Shown here piece after piece: positions 50,083-63,883 of a DNA stretch of 64,000 bases. Made by a program: the position numbers and the translations under genes. The notes under the pieces are model-generated. The model saw only the letters and a list, made by a program, of their open reading frames with translations. It had not been told where the DNA came from and did not search any database. This DNA is from Maylandia zebra (Eukaryota > Chordata > Actinopteri > Cichliformes > Cichlidae): NCBI RefSeq assembly GCF_041146795.1, contig NC_135175.1, positions 27,559,075 to 27,623,074 on the forward strand, in the 5' to 3' direction. Position 1 is the first letter of the stretch, and each line of letters begins with the position of its first letter.

Positions 50083-51159
50083 CCTGATTTATTAATCAGC
50101 AGTGATGAATTGCAACCAAAACCAATTTAACAGTGTCATAGGGGAGGTCACAAGAGGAAGATGGGGCTAAATTTGCTATTTTTTGGCAGTCTGAAATCTA
50201 TTTCACTGCCATTGTTTGTCTTCATCGCGCAAACGACATCCATCTGTTTCTCGCTCTGTGTTTTCTTTTCTTTTCTTTTTTTTTTTAAAAGAGGCCTGTG
50301 CATGCCAGAGAGGGTGGCTCACTGGTTGACTATGTGTTTACTGTGGTGATGGAGAATGCAGTGGACACTCCCGCTCTGTAATATGGGGCCCACAGATGAT
50401 TGGAAAACCATCCGATGCGAGCAGACAAAAGGAATGGAAGTGCAAAGGGAAAGAGACACAAAATTAGAGACTGAGATCTAAAGTTGCTGTCAGGAGCAGC
50501 GAGAAGGGGCAACAATACAGGACCAGAGATGGAGTGAAAGAGATGAGGAGCACGAGGCTTTATCATTTCCAGCTGGGCCCGGGTGTGGCCATCATGGCCC
50601 GGAGACCTGCTGCGTTTACTTCTGCTCCTTCACAGTCCCTGATCCATCTGCCAAATGGCTTCTCTGTGTGTTGTTTTGTTGCTGCAGATGATCCTGCATG
50701 TGTTTGACCTAATAGTGATTTAATTCCGCTGTTGTGTGACATTATTTCTCATTGAAATTGTTCAATTTTAGGGATTTACGTGCAGACTGTAAACGTGCAG
50801 CAGCAGTGTTTGGCTGCAGTCGGTGCAGGTTCCTTGACAGAGTGATTTGTTGAAATGCACGGAAACCCAGGAACTCCAGATATGTGTCTGCAGCCTGTAA
50901 ATCAAACTAGATGCTGCTGCGACATGTTTTATTATTTGTTCAGGGTCAGCTGAGGTAAAAACTGACAAGGCTGCAACTTAGTCAGCACTTCCTGTCCTGT
51001 CAGGTTACTGTGTATTCTCATTGTCATCACTGTTGTCTTGTCTTTCATGACAGGTTGAAAGACTATTATATGTACATGAATACTGTACATTGTATACGAG
51101 GTAGGGTTTTCCCACCCATACAGTTTACTTAGCCAGGCTTTTGAGGTATATTAATGGCT

Positions 51160-51240
51160 GCCTAAATAGATTTTGCAAGTCACTTTGTTGTGATTTGGCC
51201 CTATATAAATAAAATTGAATCGAAATTGAATTGAATTGAA
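51160..51240 (+). mobile_element. LINE 3' tail with (ATTGA)n end
   Basis: TGTTGTGATTTGGCCCTATA then TAAATAAAATTGAATCG and repeated GAATTGAATT. This end is characteristic of a teleost L2/Maui-like LINE, whose 3' terminus is a short repeat instead of poly(A). Confidence 0.65.
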
Positions 51241-51399
51241 AAAAATGTAAGCATCTCAGTGTCTTGTTCAGAAGTGAAGGGAAACTGACAAGTGGATTGG
51301 TGCAGTGTAAGTTGTGTGCCTTTTTGTTGGGGTGGGGAGAGAGCTGAGTGCAAAAGGCAAACTGTTAATTTACTGGTTAATCTGCGTTGCTATCCTCAC

Positions 51400-51765
51400 C
51401 TGTGGCTACGAGCTCTGGTAGTCACTAGAAGGATGAGTTTGTGGGTAGAAGATGCAGAAATAAGCTTTCTTTTAAGCACAGTGTAAGTCTCCCTCAGAGT
51501 TAGGTTGAAGAGACTCAGAATACAGCTGCTACTCCTCGACATCAACATGAGCCAGTTTAGGTGGTTCAGGCATCTGATTAGGATGCGTCCTGGAAAACCC
51601 TGGACCTGAGTGAGGCATTTTATGTCTCTGTTGGCTTGGGAATGCCTCTATGTCTCCTCTGAGGAGGTGGAGGCGGCCATGGAGAGGGAGACCTGGGCTT
51701 TTCTGCTTAGACTGCTCCCCCCTGTAACCTGGACCAGGTAAGTGGTAGAAAATGGATAGATGGGT
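51400..51765 (+). mobile_element. LINE 3' end, second copy
   Basis: Same family and orientation as 37325-37985: TACGAGCTCTGGTAGTCACT (YGHELWVVT region), GAGACTCAGAATACAGCTGC, CATCTGATTAGGATGCGTCC, GGCTTGGGAATGCCTC, GGAGAGGGAGACCTGGGCTT and a GGATAGATGG end. Short indels break the frame. Here no AT expansion interrupts the LAWERL region. Confidence 0.75.
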
Positions 51766-52659
51766 AAATTTTAGCATTTTAAATAAATTTTCCATTTGGT
51801 CCAAAAGAGTGACCCACATTTCAGTTGCTCCTAAATGTTAACCAGGTAGCACCTGCTAGCAGCCTGACCTGGTTGCTGTTTTACTGGGTTCCTTGATGTT
51901 GGTAGTAACAGTCATTTTCTTAGAGTATCTTGATCCTGGTTGCATGAACTCCTACTCCAGTGTCATGGAGTGCAGCTGGTGAGAGCGATCCTCAGTTTGC
52001 TCTGGAGTCTCTTTAACCATAGCATGCAAAAATCAAATAGGATTTTGCATTTCACATCACATTTTTCTTTTCCTTTTTTGTTGTTTATGTTATACATTAA
52101 GCAGACCCCTCTTGTTTACGCTGGCATGCTTTTGCTTCTCACTCAGCAGCCAGACCCTGAACTTCAACAGGTAACAAACTGATGAACAATCAGGCTGCAG
52201 CCTCCATTTCCACCTATTCATGTTTCTAAAGTCGAATCATTGTGGCGATTGCTTTAAAGTCTCTCTGTGCTGGTTTTCATTTTTGCTTTTTGCTGTTGTC
52301 TTTGGGTTCTTACCAAAGTACCAGGACAAAGATCATATGCATGTCCTCATTAGCATAGGGATTTATGTTGATTTGTGGAACTGTAGCCTAGATGTTTATA
52401 TTGTTAAATGGTAATTGTGAGACGATGCTTTTTGTGTCATTTTATGGAGAAACATGAAAGTAACATAACTTTTGCATTACTTTTAAGAAAATCGTTCTGT
52501 GTAATGTGCATAATACATTATTTAATGTAATGACCACAACACTGATCACAACAAACAGGGAAAATAACTCCAACTTGCCCAAACCATTATTTTTTAATGG
52601 TTTATTATTATTAGTAGTATTATTATTTTTTACCACAGAGTCAGCTGATTAATTAAACA

Positions 52660-52841
52660 TTTTCCAATTTTATTTATATAGCATGAAATCACAATACCAG
52701 TTTCCTCTAGGTGCTTTATATTGGAAGGTAAAGACCGTACAATAATATAAAGAAAAGAGAGAAAACCCCCTATGATGACCCCCTATGATAAAGCGCTTTG
52801 GCAACAGTGGGAAGGAAAAACTCCCTTTTAACAGGAAGAAT
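52660..52841 (+). repeat. Dispersed teleost repeat, copy 3 of 3
   Basis: TTATATAGCATGAAATCACA, CTAGGTGCTTTATATTGGAA, ATGACCCCCTATGATAAAGC and GGAAAAACTCCCTTTTAACA; truncated after AGGAAGAA compared with the 25004 copy. Confidence 0.85.
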
Positions 52842-54317
52842 AGCTCTGTTTTATGTTGTTATGATATATGCTTTATTCAGTATTTAATATTTAATTTAAA
52901 AATGCATGATTGGGCTTCAGCCTGCTACCATAAATGAAATTTTAATCTATGTGAAACACTGATGAGGAATGTTTTCATTAGAGTGAAACATGCTTTGGTT
53001 TTCTGTTTTCCAGTTTCCAGAAAAGTAAAGAAACACCTGCAGCTTCATTGTTTCATTATTCACTGATAATTGTGTGGAGACACTGTGTACAGATAGGATG
53101 GAAAAAAATCCAAACAGTTACGGGAAGAAAACAGGCAGCCAGATGGACGGTAAAAAAAACCCATTAGCGAAAAACCTGGCTTGAATTGACTTATATTAGG
53201 CAAACTAAATTAGAAAGCATGGATTCAATTAAATATCATAATGGCAGACTTAAAACAGTTGCTTTTGTGATCACTTTGATGGATGGCCTGTGACAGAGGG
53301 CTGTGGGGTGGTCAGTTTTGGTGCTCTGTGCAGGATTCACTTTTAGTGAGATAATGAAAGTGTCGCTGACAAGTCGTACAGCCACAGCGGTTATGAAAAC
53401 ACCGCTTTTAAACCAAAGTATTCGTCTCTCACCGCACAATCCTCCTCTGGCAGCCTTTTGGTGCAGATCTCGGTCGTGTGGTTTTTCCTCCTCTCTCATC
53501 GCTTCATTATTCAATTAAGCCGTAAAACACATGTTAAGCTTGACATTAACCGCATGGAGGAGCCCCTATTGGGACGAGAGCAGTAAAGCTCAACCGTGGG
53601 CTCTTATATCATGCTCTAGCGGCTGCCATGAGACTCTCGGCCTGGTTTCCATTTCGACTAGGGTGATGCTGCTCAACGGGTGCTGCTAGTAAATGCTCGT
53701 GGCTTGAAGGGTGTAGAAAGCCAGGTTGGCAGGTCTGGGGTGGATGAGGAGCAGATGGTTAGGTAGAAAAAGTGAAGGCAGAGGCAGGAAAAACACTTCA
53801 GTCTATGTGGAAGGAGACTTTTAGTTGCTGTTGATGGAGGTCAATGGGCATAATCCTAAACACTGGATGTGCAGGAGCCATTATGTGTAGGCTAACAGGG
53901 TCAAGGAACAGTAAGGCACAGAGCTGTGATTCTGGTGCAGAGATGCTCCCATTCAGCCAGCCAATCAGTCCCAGAGGGGCATCCATCCATCAGCTGAGCT
54001 CAGGGCCCCTTCGTCTCAGATTTGATTGATTGCTGTTGACTGGCACTAATGGACGCAAGGCTGCTCACAGATGTGTGATTCAAATGCTCTAATGGATGCA
54101 TAGACACACAGAGAGCACATTGAATATCTCATACACATTTTTATGAATTTACACACCTCTTAGACACACTTACTCTGGGCCTTTTCTACAGTCTCCACAT
54201 TCCACTGGCCGTATCTCACTGAAGGCCCCAACTGCTTTTAATCAGCCAGGTCACGAGGCACTCCAGATGGGCCTCAGCGTTGGGTGGGACTGCCGCGGAC
54301 GTGGTGGAGAAGCAGGA

Positions 54318-54341
54318 GGGGGGGGGGGGGGGGGGGGGGGG
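54318..54341 (+). repeat. 24-nt poly(G) tract
   Basis: Uninterrupted run of 24 guanines, able to form G-quadruplexes and prone to length error. Confidence 0.9.
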
Positions 54342-54824
54342 TTTCAGCTCGTAATAGTCAACATACTTCAGCCCCCTCTCCTCTCTCCTCAACATCCCCT
54401 CCCGTCCTGTATTGCGTCACCCTCCTCAGAGACCTGTGTTGGACAGCACGCACTACACTGGCCCTACGGTCTTCAGCTCATGTATTTCTAAGGCTCACAC
54501 TTTTCCAGCGGTTTAAAAGCAAACATTTTCCATCATCAGACTGCATGTTCCGAGTGTTTTGAAAGGAGCACTGTGTGCCTTTGGAGAACATCATCACAGG
54601 ATTTGCTTTTATAGCCTCAGCAATGATGTAGGTGTACATTGAAATGTAGTTGCTGAGTTCAATGAGTGCAGAATATCTTGATTTTGAAGACAGAGTATGT
54701 GCAGAATGTGGCTTGAGTCTCTTTAGTCCAGGAATCCGTGTAGAAATGTGGTCTTGTGGATGCTTCGCGTCCTTCTTTTGCTCAATATCAAATAAAGTTC
54801 TGTCTGTCTGTCTCTTTTTTTCTT

Positions 54825-54915
54825 TGCACAGTCGAGGAGCGTATCAGGTCACATTTCACTGCGTGTTATACCTGTATAACCATGCACGTGACAAATAAAG
54901 AATCTTGAGTCTTCA
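54825..54915 (+). mobile_element. Retroposon 3' tail
   Basis: GTATCAGGTCACATTTCACT, GTATAACCATGCACGTGACA and AATAAAGAATCTTGAGTCTT match the 3' end of a common fish LINE-derived repeat ending in (AATCTTG)n. The adjacent TCAATATCAAATAAAGTTCT before CTGTCTGTC (54782-54815) may be another such tail. Confidence 0.5.
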
Positions 54916-57900
54916 ATTGAATGAATATCAAAGGAAGAAGTTGGCTAAGGAAATTTTGTGAAGCAAAGTGCAGATCAGTAGCCAAAAAGTGGCTGAATGA
55001 ACGATTCTACTGGCAGGTGTAATATTCACTTTCCGCCTAGCAGACGAGCCATAACGACATACAGCAAGCACGCAAACACAGTGAGTAATTTTATCCATTC
55101 AGTTGGTTAACTACCACAAAAGCTGGTCTTTGTCTGCGTATCATTATGCGGTCCAGGGCTTTGATTCGCTCTGAGTTCAGTTGTGCTTTGGCACTGTTTA
55201 TGACTGTTACCTGGATACTGTAGTACTAATCTCCCATTTCCTCTCTCCCTTGATGTTGAGGTGTCACATTACGGGGACTGTTGTTGTCTCATTCTCAGCT
55301 CAGGCCTGTTGGGCTGATACTCGTGCAGGCCTATCGGGCTGAAGACGTGCACTCTGGCTGAAGGTCACAACACATCCGCGCTACAGGAAACGTCTGGGTC
55401 ACACACACAGGTTGTTCCTCAAAGCTCACCCCAAGCAGAGCAGTTCATAACCTCATACAGAGAATGTGGGTTCAATTTACAAAATGTGGTGTGACACTGA
55501 GCTCAGTAGCAGTGATTGTTACCCTTCACTTTATGTAATTTTTGCCAACTTACCAACTTTGTCACTGATATTTCCCAATTTTCACACGCCTTCAGTGGTT
55601 TAAAAAATGTCTGAGGGATTAGGATTAGTCTTTGTTATGTTTTTTGAGGGACAGAGCATGCAATGTTTTTATTTTCCTGGCCTAAAATAGACCTTTTTAT
55701 GTAGTCGGGTCACTATACAAATATGCGTGAATCGTCCATGTGTGATTAAAGCAGTCATTCAACATTTTATTTTAAGCTTGAGTAAAGGTGATGTTTTGAT
55801 CATTAGCTATTGTCTGCAAACGAGGCTTTGGGAGTTAAAAGTGGTATTTTCCCGGCAAGTGACAAAGCCGTGTGGCTATTGTATAATTAGGGCAGATGCA
55901 AACAGGGAAGTCCATTTACGCAGAAATGCAGAATGTTAAAAAAACCCCAAAACATCCCACTTCCAACCATGAACATAATTGTTTTCTTACCTTATTTAAA
56001 CATAATAATTATGATGGTGCAAAAGAACATCTAACCTTGTGTCATAAAGTAATGCAGTACTTGTTCACTCTCTGGCCCCTTGATTGGAGAATGGCTGCTT
56101 CAGCTTTTGCTTCCAGTTTATTGCAGTAAAGTCCTGAGGCAGCAACGCAGGGCTATAAAGTGTCTCCTGCCACTATTCCTGATGTGATTGGTGGAACATT
56201 CCTGTCAATGGGATTGACTGGGCGAGGTTTACTCTGTTTAGCAGCTGATCTTGGCTCTCCTAAATGGATTAGGAGTTGTTGTGCGTACAGAGTAGATGTT
56301 AGGTATTCTTTGACGGCTGATACTGTTACTTAAAGTTATCTGTGGCTGTATTGCTGCCAGTCTTGTCTCACTCTTACCTGCTTGATTGGTCCATGCCAAT
56401 TTAGATGTCCAAGGTGCTAAATTAATGAGGTCTGGATTTAGCTGAACCCCTGCTGCTTTGCCTTTTTTTTGTCTTTGCACTTCTTCCTTGAGAGCTATTT
56501 AATTGTAGCTTTTTGCTTTTACAGCAATCCACAGCCCTCTTAGTATCACTACGTGGCAGTTTCCTACTATAAACAGGTTAAGGGTACCATTGCTACGTTT
56601 TGAACTACTTTCTCTGCTTTTCCCTCTTTTTTTTCCTCCAAAGATTAACCTTAGATTTTTTTTCTCATGTCAGTTTAGATGGATTAAGCTTCCAGTAAGC
56701 TTTTTTGCATTTGCATTAATGTAAAAAATAACCTCCAGACAGTAGACTACCACAACAATGACCTGTTTAAATTGTTGTTTAAGTATCAAAACACTGTAGG
56801 TTTGTGAAATAAACAAAGACTGTCTGAAGCCTTCCCACCTCGCTTGACTCGGTGCCTTTGTCTCTTGGCGTCTCCACTAAGACTAAGTGTCTTGTGTGCT
56901 GCTCTCCTATAACCCTTGACCTTTAGCCTTAACCTTGAAACCTTACACCATTTTACATGCCAGTGAAAGCTCAGTGTGTTTGTGTATGTCAGTGTTTTCG
57001 GCACTGTTTTCTCTTTAGTTTTAATATGTGTGAAAGCTGCACAAAAGTCCTCTCTGTCTCCTGTAGAAATCACCCGCCAGCAGATTAGAAACAGATTTAA
57101 TACTTAATCACTTAACCACCATCACTGACTTCTTCTTGTACATACAAACACACCCATACACACACATACACACAAACCCTCTCCCTCCTCCCATGGTGGT
57201 GGCACAAGCAAGTGGCAGTCAGAGTGGTTTGCTTGTGAAGCCATCTGGCCTTCAATCTGGACATGCAGTAGCACCAACAGCCCTTTCTCTTTCCCTTTTA
57301 CAGTAGCACATAAGCTCACACATGTGCCTTATCCCAGTATAAACAATAGATGCTGCTGAGTCACAGTTTTTGACACCTTTTATTCATGTGGACATGCAAT
57401 TGTTTGTATTGTTGGGCCCCTCTTTTATATTCTTGAGTTTTGTTTTCCTTCCACTAATTCTGCTAGCCTGCTAGTCCTTTTTTCCAGGAATGGTTTTTGC
57501 TCATTTGTATATATTTGTAAACATTATTTATGCATGCTATGTTTGGTTGAATATTTTATGGTTGCTGCAAACCGAGTTTTCTTTGAGGGGAGATCGTTAA
57601 TAAGCACAAAGGAGACTCTCCCTGAACTGGTTGTAAATGCTAAGAATGTTGACACAAGAAGAACGCAGCTGAAATAATGATGCTCACAAATAAATTAACC
57701 AAAATGCCAGTTTTAAAATAACTAGGCAGCAGTGTTCGCTATTATAAGCTTTAGTTGAAAGCTAAAAAATGCAGCAGAGTAACAAGCAGTGATTTATTTT
57801 AATTCATGTTTAGATTGTATATTAATGCTTAGGTCGTGTGGACAGCCCCAAGTGGGGAGTAAGGAAATTTGTGACAGTGAGACAGAAAATTTCAATTTAA

Positions 57901-58464
57901 AGTTCTACGACTGTGCATGGCAGCTGGCACATATGTTAACAATTACTGTCGATCCACACTTTCTTCCTCAGTTAGCAGTCACACTTCAGATCCTTTAGAT
58001 AATCTGAGTATGAGCCAACAGATGAGGACTCGGAGCACAACTGTCAGAGCAGCCGGATGTTTTCCTCTAAAGTTTAGTAAAGTGAGTATAAAACTGACAT
58101 CTCATTTTATGCCAAAAGAAAACTGCAACAAGCTTAACAGGCTACAAACCACAATTTGCTAAGAGAACATCCTGAAACCTTTTGTGATCCAGGCTCCTCT
58201 ACTTGGCCATGTTGAAGGGATTTTACAAAGCTTCTTCAGGACCTTGAGTTGTTTGATCAGTGTGATTTGTCCAAATTGTTATAGAAAATGTGCAGCGTTG
58301 TTCCTTTATTTCATAAACGGCTACATTCATTATTTTAGCAGAGAAGGAGTCACGGTTAGAAGATAAGCCTTGTATCAAAGTGCACGTAGAAATGAGATAA
58401 TGTACCAAAAACTGACTTATTCAGTTCAGTTGAATAAGTTTAAATAATTCCAAATTCAATTAAA

Positions 58465-58620
58465 AGTAGTGCTGTCAGCGTTAATCTCATTAAAATTATG
58501 TTAACGCCATAACTGCATTAACGTGGCAAATCTCTGTTAGCGAGTTAACGTGGATCGCCCCATGCGTGGGGCTGCAACGAGCCAACCGCGCTAAAGCGTT
58601 GACGCCATTAAAAGTAAAAT
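58465..58620 (+). mobile_element. hAT-like element end, truncated
   Basis: AGTGCTGTCAGCGTTAATCT, GCCATAACTGCATTAACGTG, GAGTTAACGTGGATCGCCCC and GAGCCAACCGCGCTAAAG are the left end of a common teleost DNA transposon. No matching right end (GATTAACGCTGACAGCAC) was found in the window. Confidence 0.6.
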
Positions 58621-58908
58621 TAGAATTGCATCATGCTTGATATTCATTTTGCTACCAAAACAAAATTAGTATCACATATGCTTAAATTTTAAATCCCCAA
58701 CATAGTGGCATTAGACAGTTTATTTGAAATGTTAACATTGACTGAAATCGTAGGATGGTTGCCAAGTAGTCTACATAATGTTATTAAAAAGGTCGTTGCA
58801 TGAGCATAACCTTTTATTTGCAAACATTTTATCTTGTGCACGAATAGTATAAAACATTTTCATCTGGGTCAGAAAAAAAAAAGTGTCTTTAACCTGCATT
58901 TCACATGG

Positions 58909-58926
58909 AGGCCACCAGATGGCGAT
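58909..58926 (+). promoter_or_regulatory. CTCF-like motif
   Basis: GAGGCCACCAGATGGCGATA has a close match to the CTCF core (CCACNAGRTGGCG). It is near the hAT fragment and such matches are frequent in fish repeats; occupancy is unknown. Confidence 0.35.
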
Positions 58927-59024
58927 AGCTGTGGTTGCAAAAATTGTTCCGGGTCCTTTAGAAGTCTGCGGGAAAACGACTTTCTGTCTTTACCTCCGTA
59001 AACACTTTCATGATAAGCCCACTC

Positions 59025-59165
59025 ACTCATTTTAGGTAAATTTGAATTAAAATGGTGATGGGGATTACAGAAGTTCTTATCTTAAGGCTTCAAAATGGGA
59101 CTTCAGTAAGAAATAGATGACATCAAAGTAGCCACCTCCGTGTTTTCTACTGTCTGTGAGCCAAT
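59025..59165 (+). repeat. Possible dispersed repeat fragment
   Basis: CAAAATGGGACTTCAGTAAG, GATGACATCAAAGTAGCCAC and CTCCGTGTTTTCT resemble part of a fish repeat often found with the 28128 type. Weak match. Confidence 0.3.
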
Positions 59166-62100
59166 GCTAGTTGTTCTTAAGCAAAATGGTAACATGGAGA
59201 AGGATGTAAAGTACTTCCACACCAAATTTTTACTGCACTAGTCACCAACTTTCCATTTTGCTGGCAATCTTCTGCTTCTTCTTCTTCAGCAGGTAAGACT
59301 TAACACTTGTAGGTGTCTGCTGCCTTTATCGGTTCCGGAAGAATTGTATCCTACGTATGTACACTGCTTACAGTACCTGCAGTGCTTCAGAAAACCAAGT
59401 ACTGGCATGTTTTCTGAGTTTATTAGAAAGATCTCTTATTGTTTCCTAGTGTCATTCCTATTCTGATCCTCTACATCCTTGACATTAAAATAACCCAATT
59501 TTTGTTGAAACTATGATATTAATTTTGATATAAAGAACAAACTAACAAAAAAACCCTTCCAAGTTCTTGGGGGATTTGCCCACATAACTCATTATTATAG
59601 ACTCTGGACATGTTTGATGCGCAAGGCATTACAGATTAAAAGTGTTTAAACATGTCTAAGAAAAGCTATTGTTTAAGTGGTTCCTGTAAAAGGTTACTCA
59701 TCAGTCAGAGTGGTCTCATTTACTCCAGATTTAAAAAGTACAGTCACACAAACATACGTGGTGCTGATTTGTCGACTGTGTGGCTTCAGAGCTTTTGTCC
59801 TTCTGGACAAACATGGGAGGAAAACATTCCAGTGAATAATGGCTTGAGCTGCTCCGTGCTGTAGGGAGGGAGGTGGAAAGCTAAATAGTCTTTTCTTCAG
59901 CTCAGCTGGCCTAGGTCCTTATTACATAACTGGGTTTTGTTGGATAGACTCACAGAGAGCAGAATAGAACAGGTCTAAGAAAAGCAGGGACCTGTGTAGC
60001 TGCAGAGAGCCTGTGATGTCAGCTGAATACATGGATGCTGTTTGTGTAAATACTCTGCATTAAAAGAATGCTTTGATTCAGTATTTGTGTGATGGTCCTT
60101 CTTTGAATGAAACGAGGCAGCCTTTAGACTCGAACGGATGCTAGATGTTGGTCAATAATTCAAATGCGCTTGTTAAAACCCAGACGGACATCAAACAGCA
60201 TCAGTCAGGGAACTGTTCTCCTCCAGGTGACGTCAGCGCTCAGCTGAAAGACAACATTCTTGTCTCCACAGCTAATACAGGACATTACTGTTCGGCCACA
60301 CCTGCCCCGCCCCGTACAAATCCAATGTCTGTCTCTCTTTCTGCAGCAGGTCACACGAACCCTCATGAACTCCACCCTGAGCGGCAGTGCTGGCTGACGT
60401 TAGCAACAGCTATGCACGGTCCAGACCATTTTTCAGTTGAGTCCATCATCTCTTGGGGCTCTTAGTTTATCTGCAATCCCTTATTTCACCCTGAATTCAT
60501 GGCCTTATCTCACTGATGTCTCCTGGCCCTCCTTTTTCTTCCGAAGACACTAACTTGGAACATCCAGTTTCTGAACTGTTCCCTCTGTTTTTCACTGCCG
60601 CTTCCGTCACATCCTCATTCCGATCTTTTCTGGAACGACACAGTGAGAAGTAAGTCCTGACTTCCACCTGTGATTAAAGTCATGGCAAAATCAGACAAAA
60701 TCACATTTGATCTTTCAAAACACTGGCATAAATCCCTAGGAGATACAAAACTACTACATCCATTCATCCATCCGCCCACTTCCTTCCACTTATCTGACAG
60801 ACTGGCCTAAAAGAGTGCAGTAAAAAACAAAAGAACCAGACAGATGTTATGACTTAATGCTGCTCATTCACTTCCAGTTGTTCAGCTCATATCACTCCAT
60901 TTATATTTCCAAATGACACTAGGTTAATTCAGTCTGTTCTCTCCTGCTTTCTCCCTCCTAGCAGGAGGCAGTTTATCCAGCCTGTCAAATTCATAGACTT
61001 CACAACTGCTGGCATGCAATGCTCTTTGGGTTCACACAACCTGTGACCAACACATCAAACATAAACCATTGCCATGTGGCTGTTCCTAATTTGCAACAAC
61101 ATATGTGGTAATGCAAATACAAAGTGATCAATTAACCCCAGCAGCGCTTTGTCTAACAATGTTTCTGGTCCTGATGCAGCTTTACGTCTTGTGCCATTAA
61201 GGAGACAAAAAGCTGCTGGTGCTGCTGCTTTTTCCCACAGTCGATTATTCATTTTCACCATCAAATACTGAATTTGTTTTAATATTTGATTATATAATTG
61301 AATCTGGAATATTTGTTGCTTTAATGTTGATCCATCATAAATCAGACCCGGATCATATGCCACCCAGCGAGCTGAGAAGTAATACCCGAACCCAATCAGC
61401 TATTAATACATATATGTTTTCTCATAAAGCTGAAATTAGACAGTGTAATTCTGTCCCAGAGATCCTGTTTGTTTGTTTTTTTGTTTTATTTTTACATATT
61501 ACATCACATCTTCATAATGGCACAGGCTCATGTGCTGTGTCGGACTGTTACTATGCAACAACTGTGGTTTTGCAGAGCGGTCATTTTGATTGAATGCAAC
61601 ATGATGTCACTGAGTGACTTGCTGGGTGTGCATGTCAACGTTTAAACTGATGAAGCTTCTGCGGCTAAACTCGGCGGTCTGATGAAGTGCAGCAAAGGGC
61701 GTCGGGAGAAGAGGGGGAGTTTAGAGGACACGCCCGTTGGCAGAAAAATGAGGGATGAAAGGAAGTGGATGAAGGAGGAGGGGAGATCTGCAGTACTGTA
61801 TGTTCTCCAAGTCAGGCCATGTGTATGCAGGGAAAGCACCATGGTGTTTTCCAAGGACCATCATTCCTTTCTCACACACTCTGGGCTTCCACACTCAGAG
61901 TGCTCATTTTCTTTAACTCTTCCTCTCTGTTTCTCTCATTCTGTCTCACTATTCTCCATCACACAGTCCCTCGCTTCCTGGGTCTTAATAGTGGTGTAAT
62001 TTACAGCTCTTGGTCAGACCAGCACTGTGTGTGTGTGTTTTAAAGGGCGTGTCCCACAGCCCTCATCAGTGTTGGCTCGAGTGCAGAGTGCCTCTTGTCA

Positions 62101-63883
62101 TAACCAGTACCAGATCTGTCACATACCAGATCTGTTACAGTCCACTAAATGCAGAAATGCATTACAGATTATCTTTTATATGTTGGCGTTAGCATTAGCC
62201 AAATACCCATAAATGTTTTGTTACCAGGACTCATCTATTAGTGAAAAGAAGGCCCTCAGCTGTTATTTTCATTATTATGTAATGAATTCAATGTTAAATT
62301 ACTAAAATTACAGGGCATCAGGGCTGGGTATTAATATTATTTAAATCTCAAGTGTGATTTTGGTTTCCAGTGATTATGAAAACACGATAATTGAGATAAA
62401 ATGAACTAATTTCTGTTATAAAGTTCTCATTTTGCCTGGTGTTATAATTCAAGCACACACCTTTACTTTACAGAGGTATGCTTTCACCCCACCCTAACAG
62501 CCCGAACTCACCGTCTCAGCTGAAGCCAAAATTATGGAAATTCAACCTTTAGTCAATGTGGTCTGTCTAGCGCCATGTAGGTGAACCTATGGAAAGCTGT
62601 CTTAGTCTCCAATCACCAATGGTTTCTGCTGTCAGTTGGCTGACAGTTTTGGCTCTTCATTGCTCTACTGGTTGCTGCTACCTGAGAGTCATTTTGCACC
62701 CATCTGAACCTGCAGACTTCCTGCAATGGAGCCTCGGGCTATAAAATTGGAATTAATGACTAATTTTCACATTTTACAAACCCATCCAGTGGGCTGGATC
62801 AAACCTTTAGCAGGCCACTTTGACGATCCTCCTTTAGCAAGTGAATTGAAATTGTATTTGTAACTACATGTTAAACATGTCATAGTTGGTTACATTTCAA
62901 AGAAAACATGAAAAATTCATATTAGGAAGCCAAAAGCCTGAAAAGTAGTGATACAATCCTGAAAGCAGGCTCACTCCTGTTCTGCAGAGCTGTGTGTCAG
63001 TCCTCTCTAAAGTAGATGACTCTCAGCAGTAATAATTGCAATCAAGAGAATATTTACTGCTGCTTTCAGCAATGTGCTGCACGTGACAGAAGTAAACATG
63101 AGACATTGCCAGACAAGCTGAAAGTGTTCATATCAAGATGAATATTTCATATTCTGTTATGTAGTAAAGGGTATTTTTAGAGCTTGATAGCATCTCTCCA
63201 GTAGCTTATGAATTTTGAATGGCAGCTTTGAATATTTCACCAGTCGACTAGAATAGCCGGGGCTGGATGCAAGATATGACAGGCTGGGTATTTACTGAGT
63301 GGTGCAGTGACAGGTGATCGCGCGCTTCATTCTGCCTTGTCTTTTTATTAATGGTTGTCTTCTCCAATCATTCACTAATCGTCTTCCTGTAGCAGTTAAG
63401 TGTTGTTTTGATGGCATCACATGATATGATTTGCTCTAAATTAAATAACAGATGAGTTGTAGATTAAATGTAAAGCATGTGATTAGAGCTGAAAAGAATA
63501 TCAAATTTATCAATTAGCCAATCAACAAGAAAAACTATTTGGCAACTTTTCAGTTACCAGTATTTGTTGTAGTGATTTTAACAAATAAAAAAGTAAAATA
63601 TTCTCTGGCTCTAGTGTCTTTGGATGTGAGGATTTGATGTTACTTGATGTTACTTAGTAAGGATGGTCTGAATTAGGTATGCACCAATCAGTTCCAATCA
63701 ATTCTGGGCTCATATGAATAGTGATTAAAATGGTAATTTGGTTGGTTAGTGCTGCACATTATTTTTTTTACATTGCTTAATCTCTCAAATTGTGCCACGA
63801 TAACAAAACAAATCTTCAATGTGCATCCATTCTGAAGTATTTCAGCTCTTCATTGTGCCATAAAATTGGTAATATTAGCTAAA

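Noticed and set aside
61682-61999. 105-codon plus-strand frame starting MKCSKGRREKRG
   Set aside because: Considered as a further arhgap21 exon, but it lacks the PDZ or RhoGAP motifs and runs into simple low-complexity sequence.
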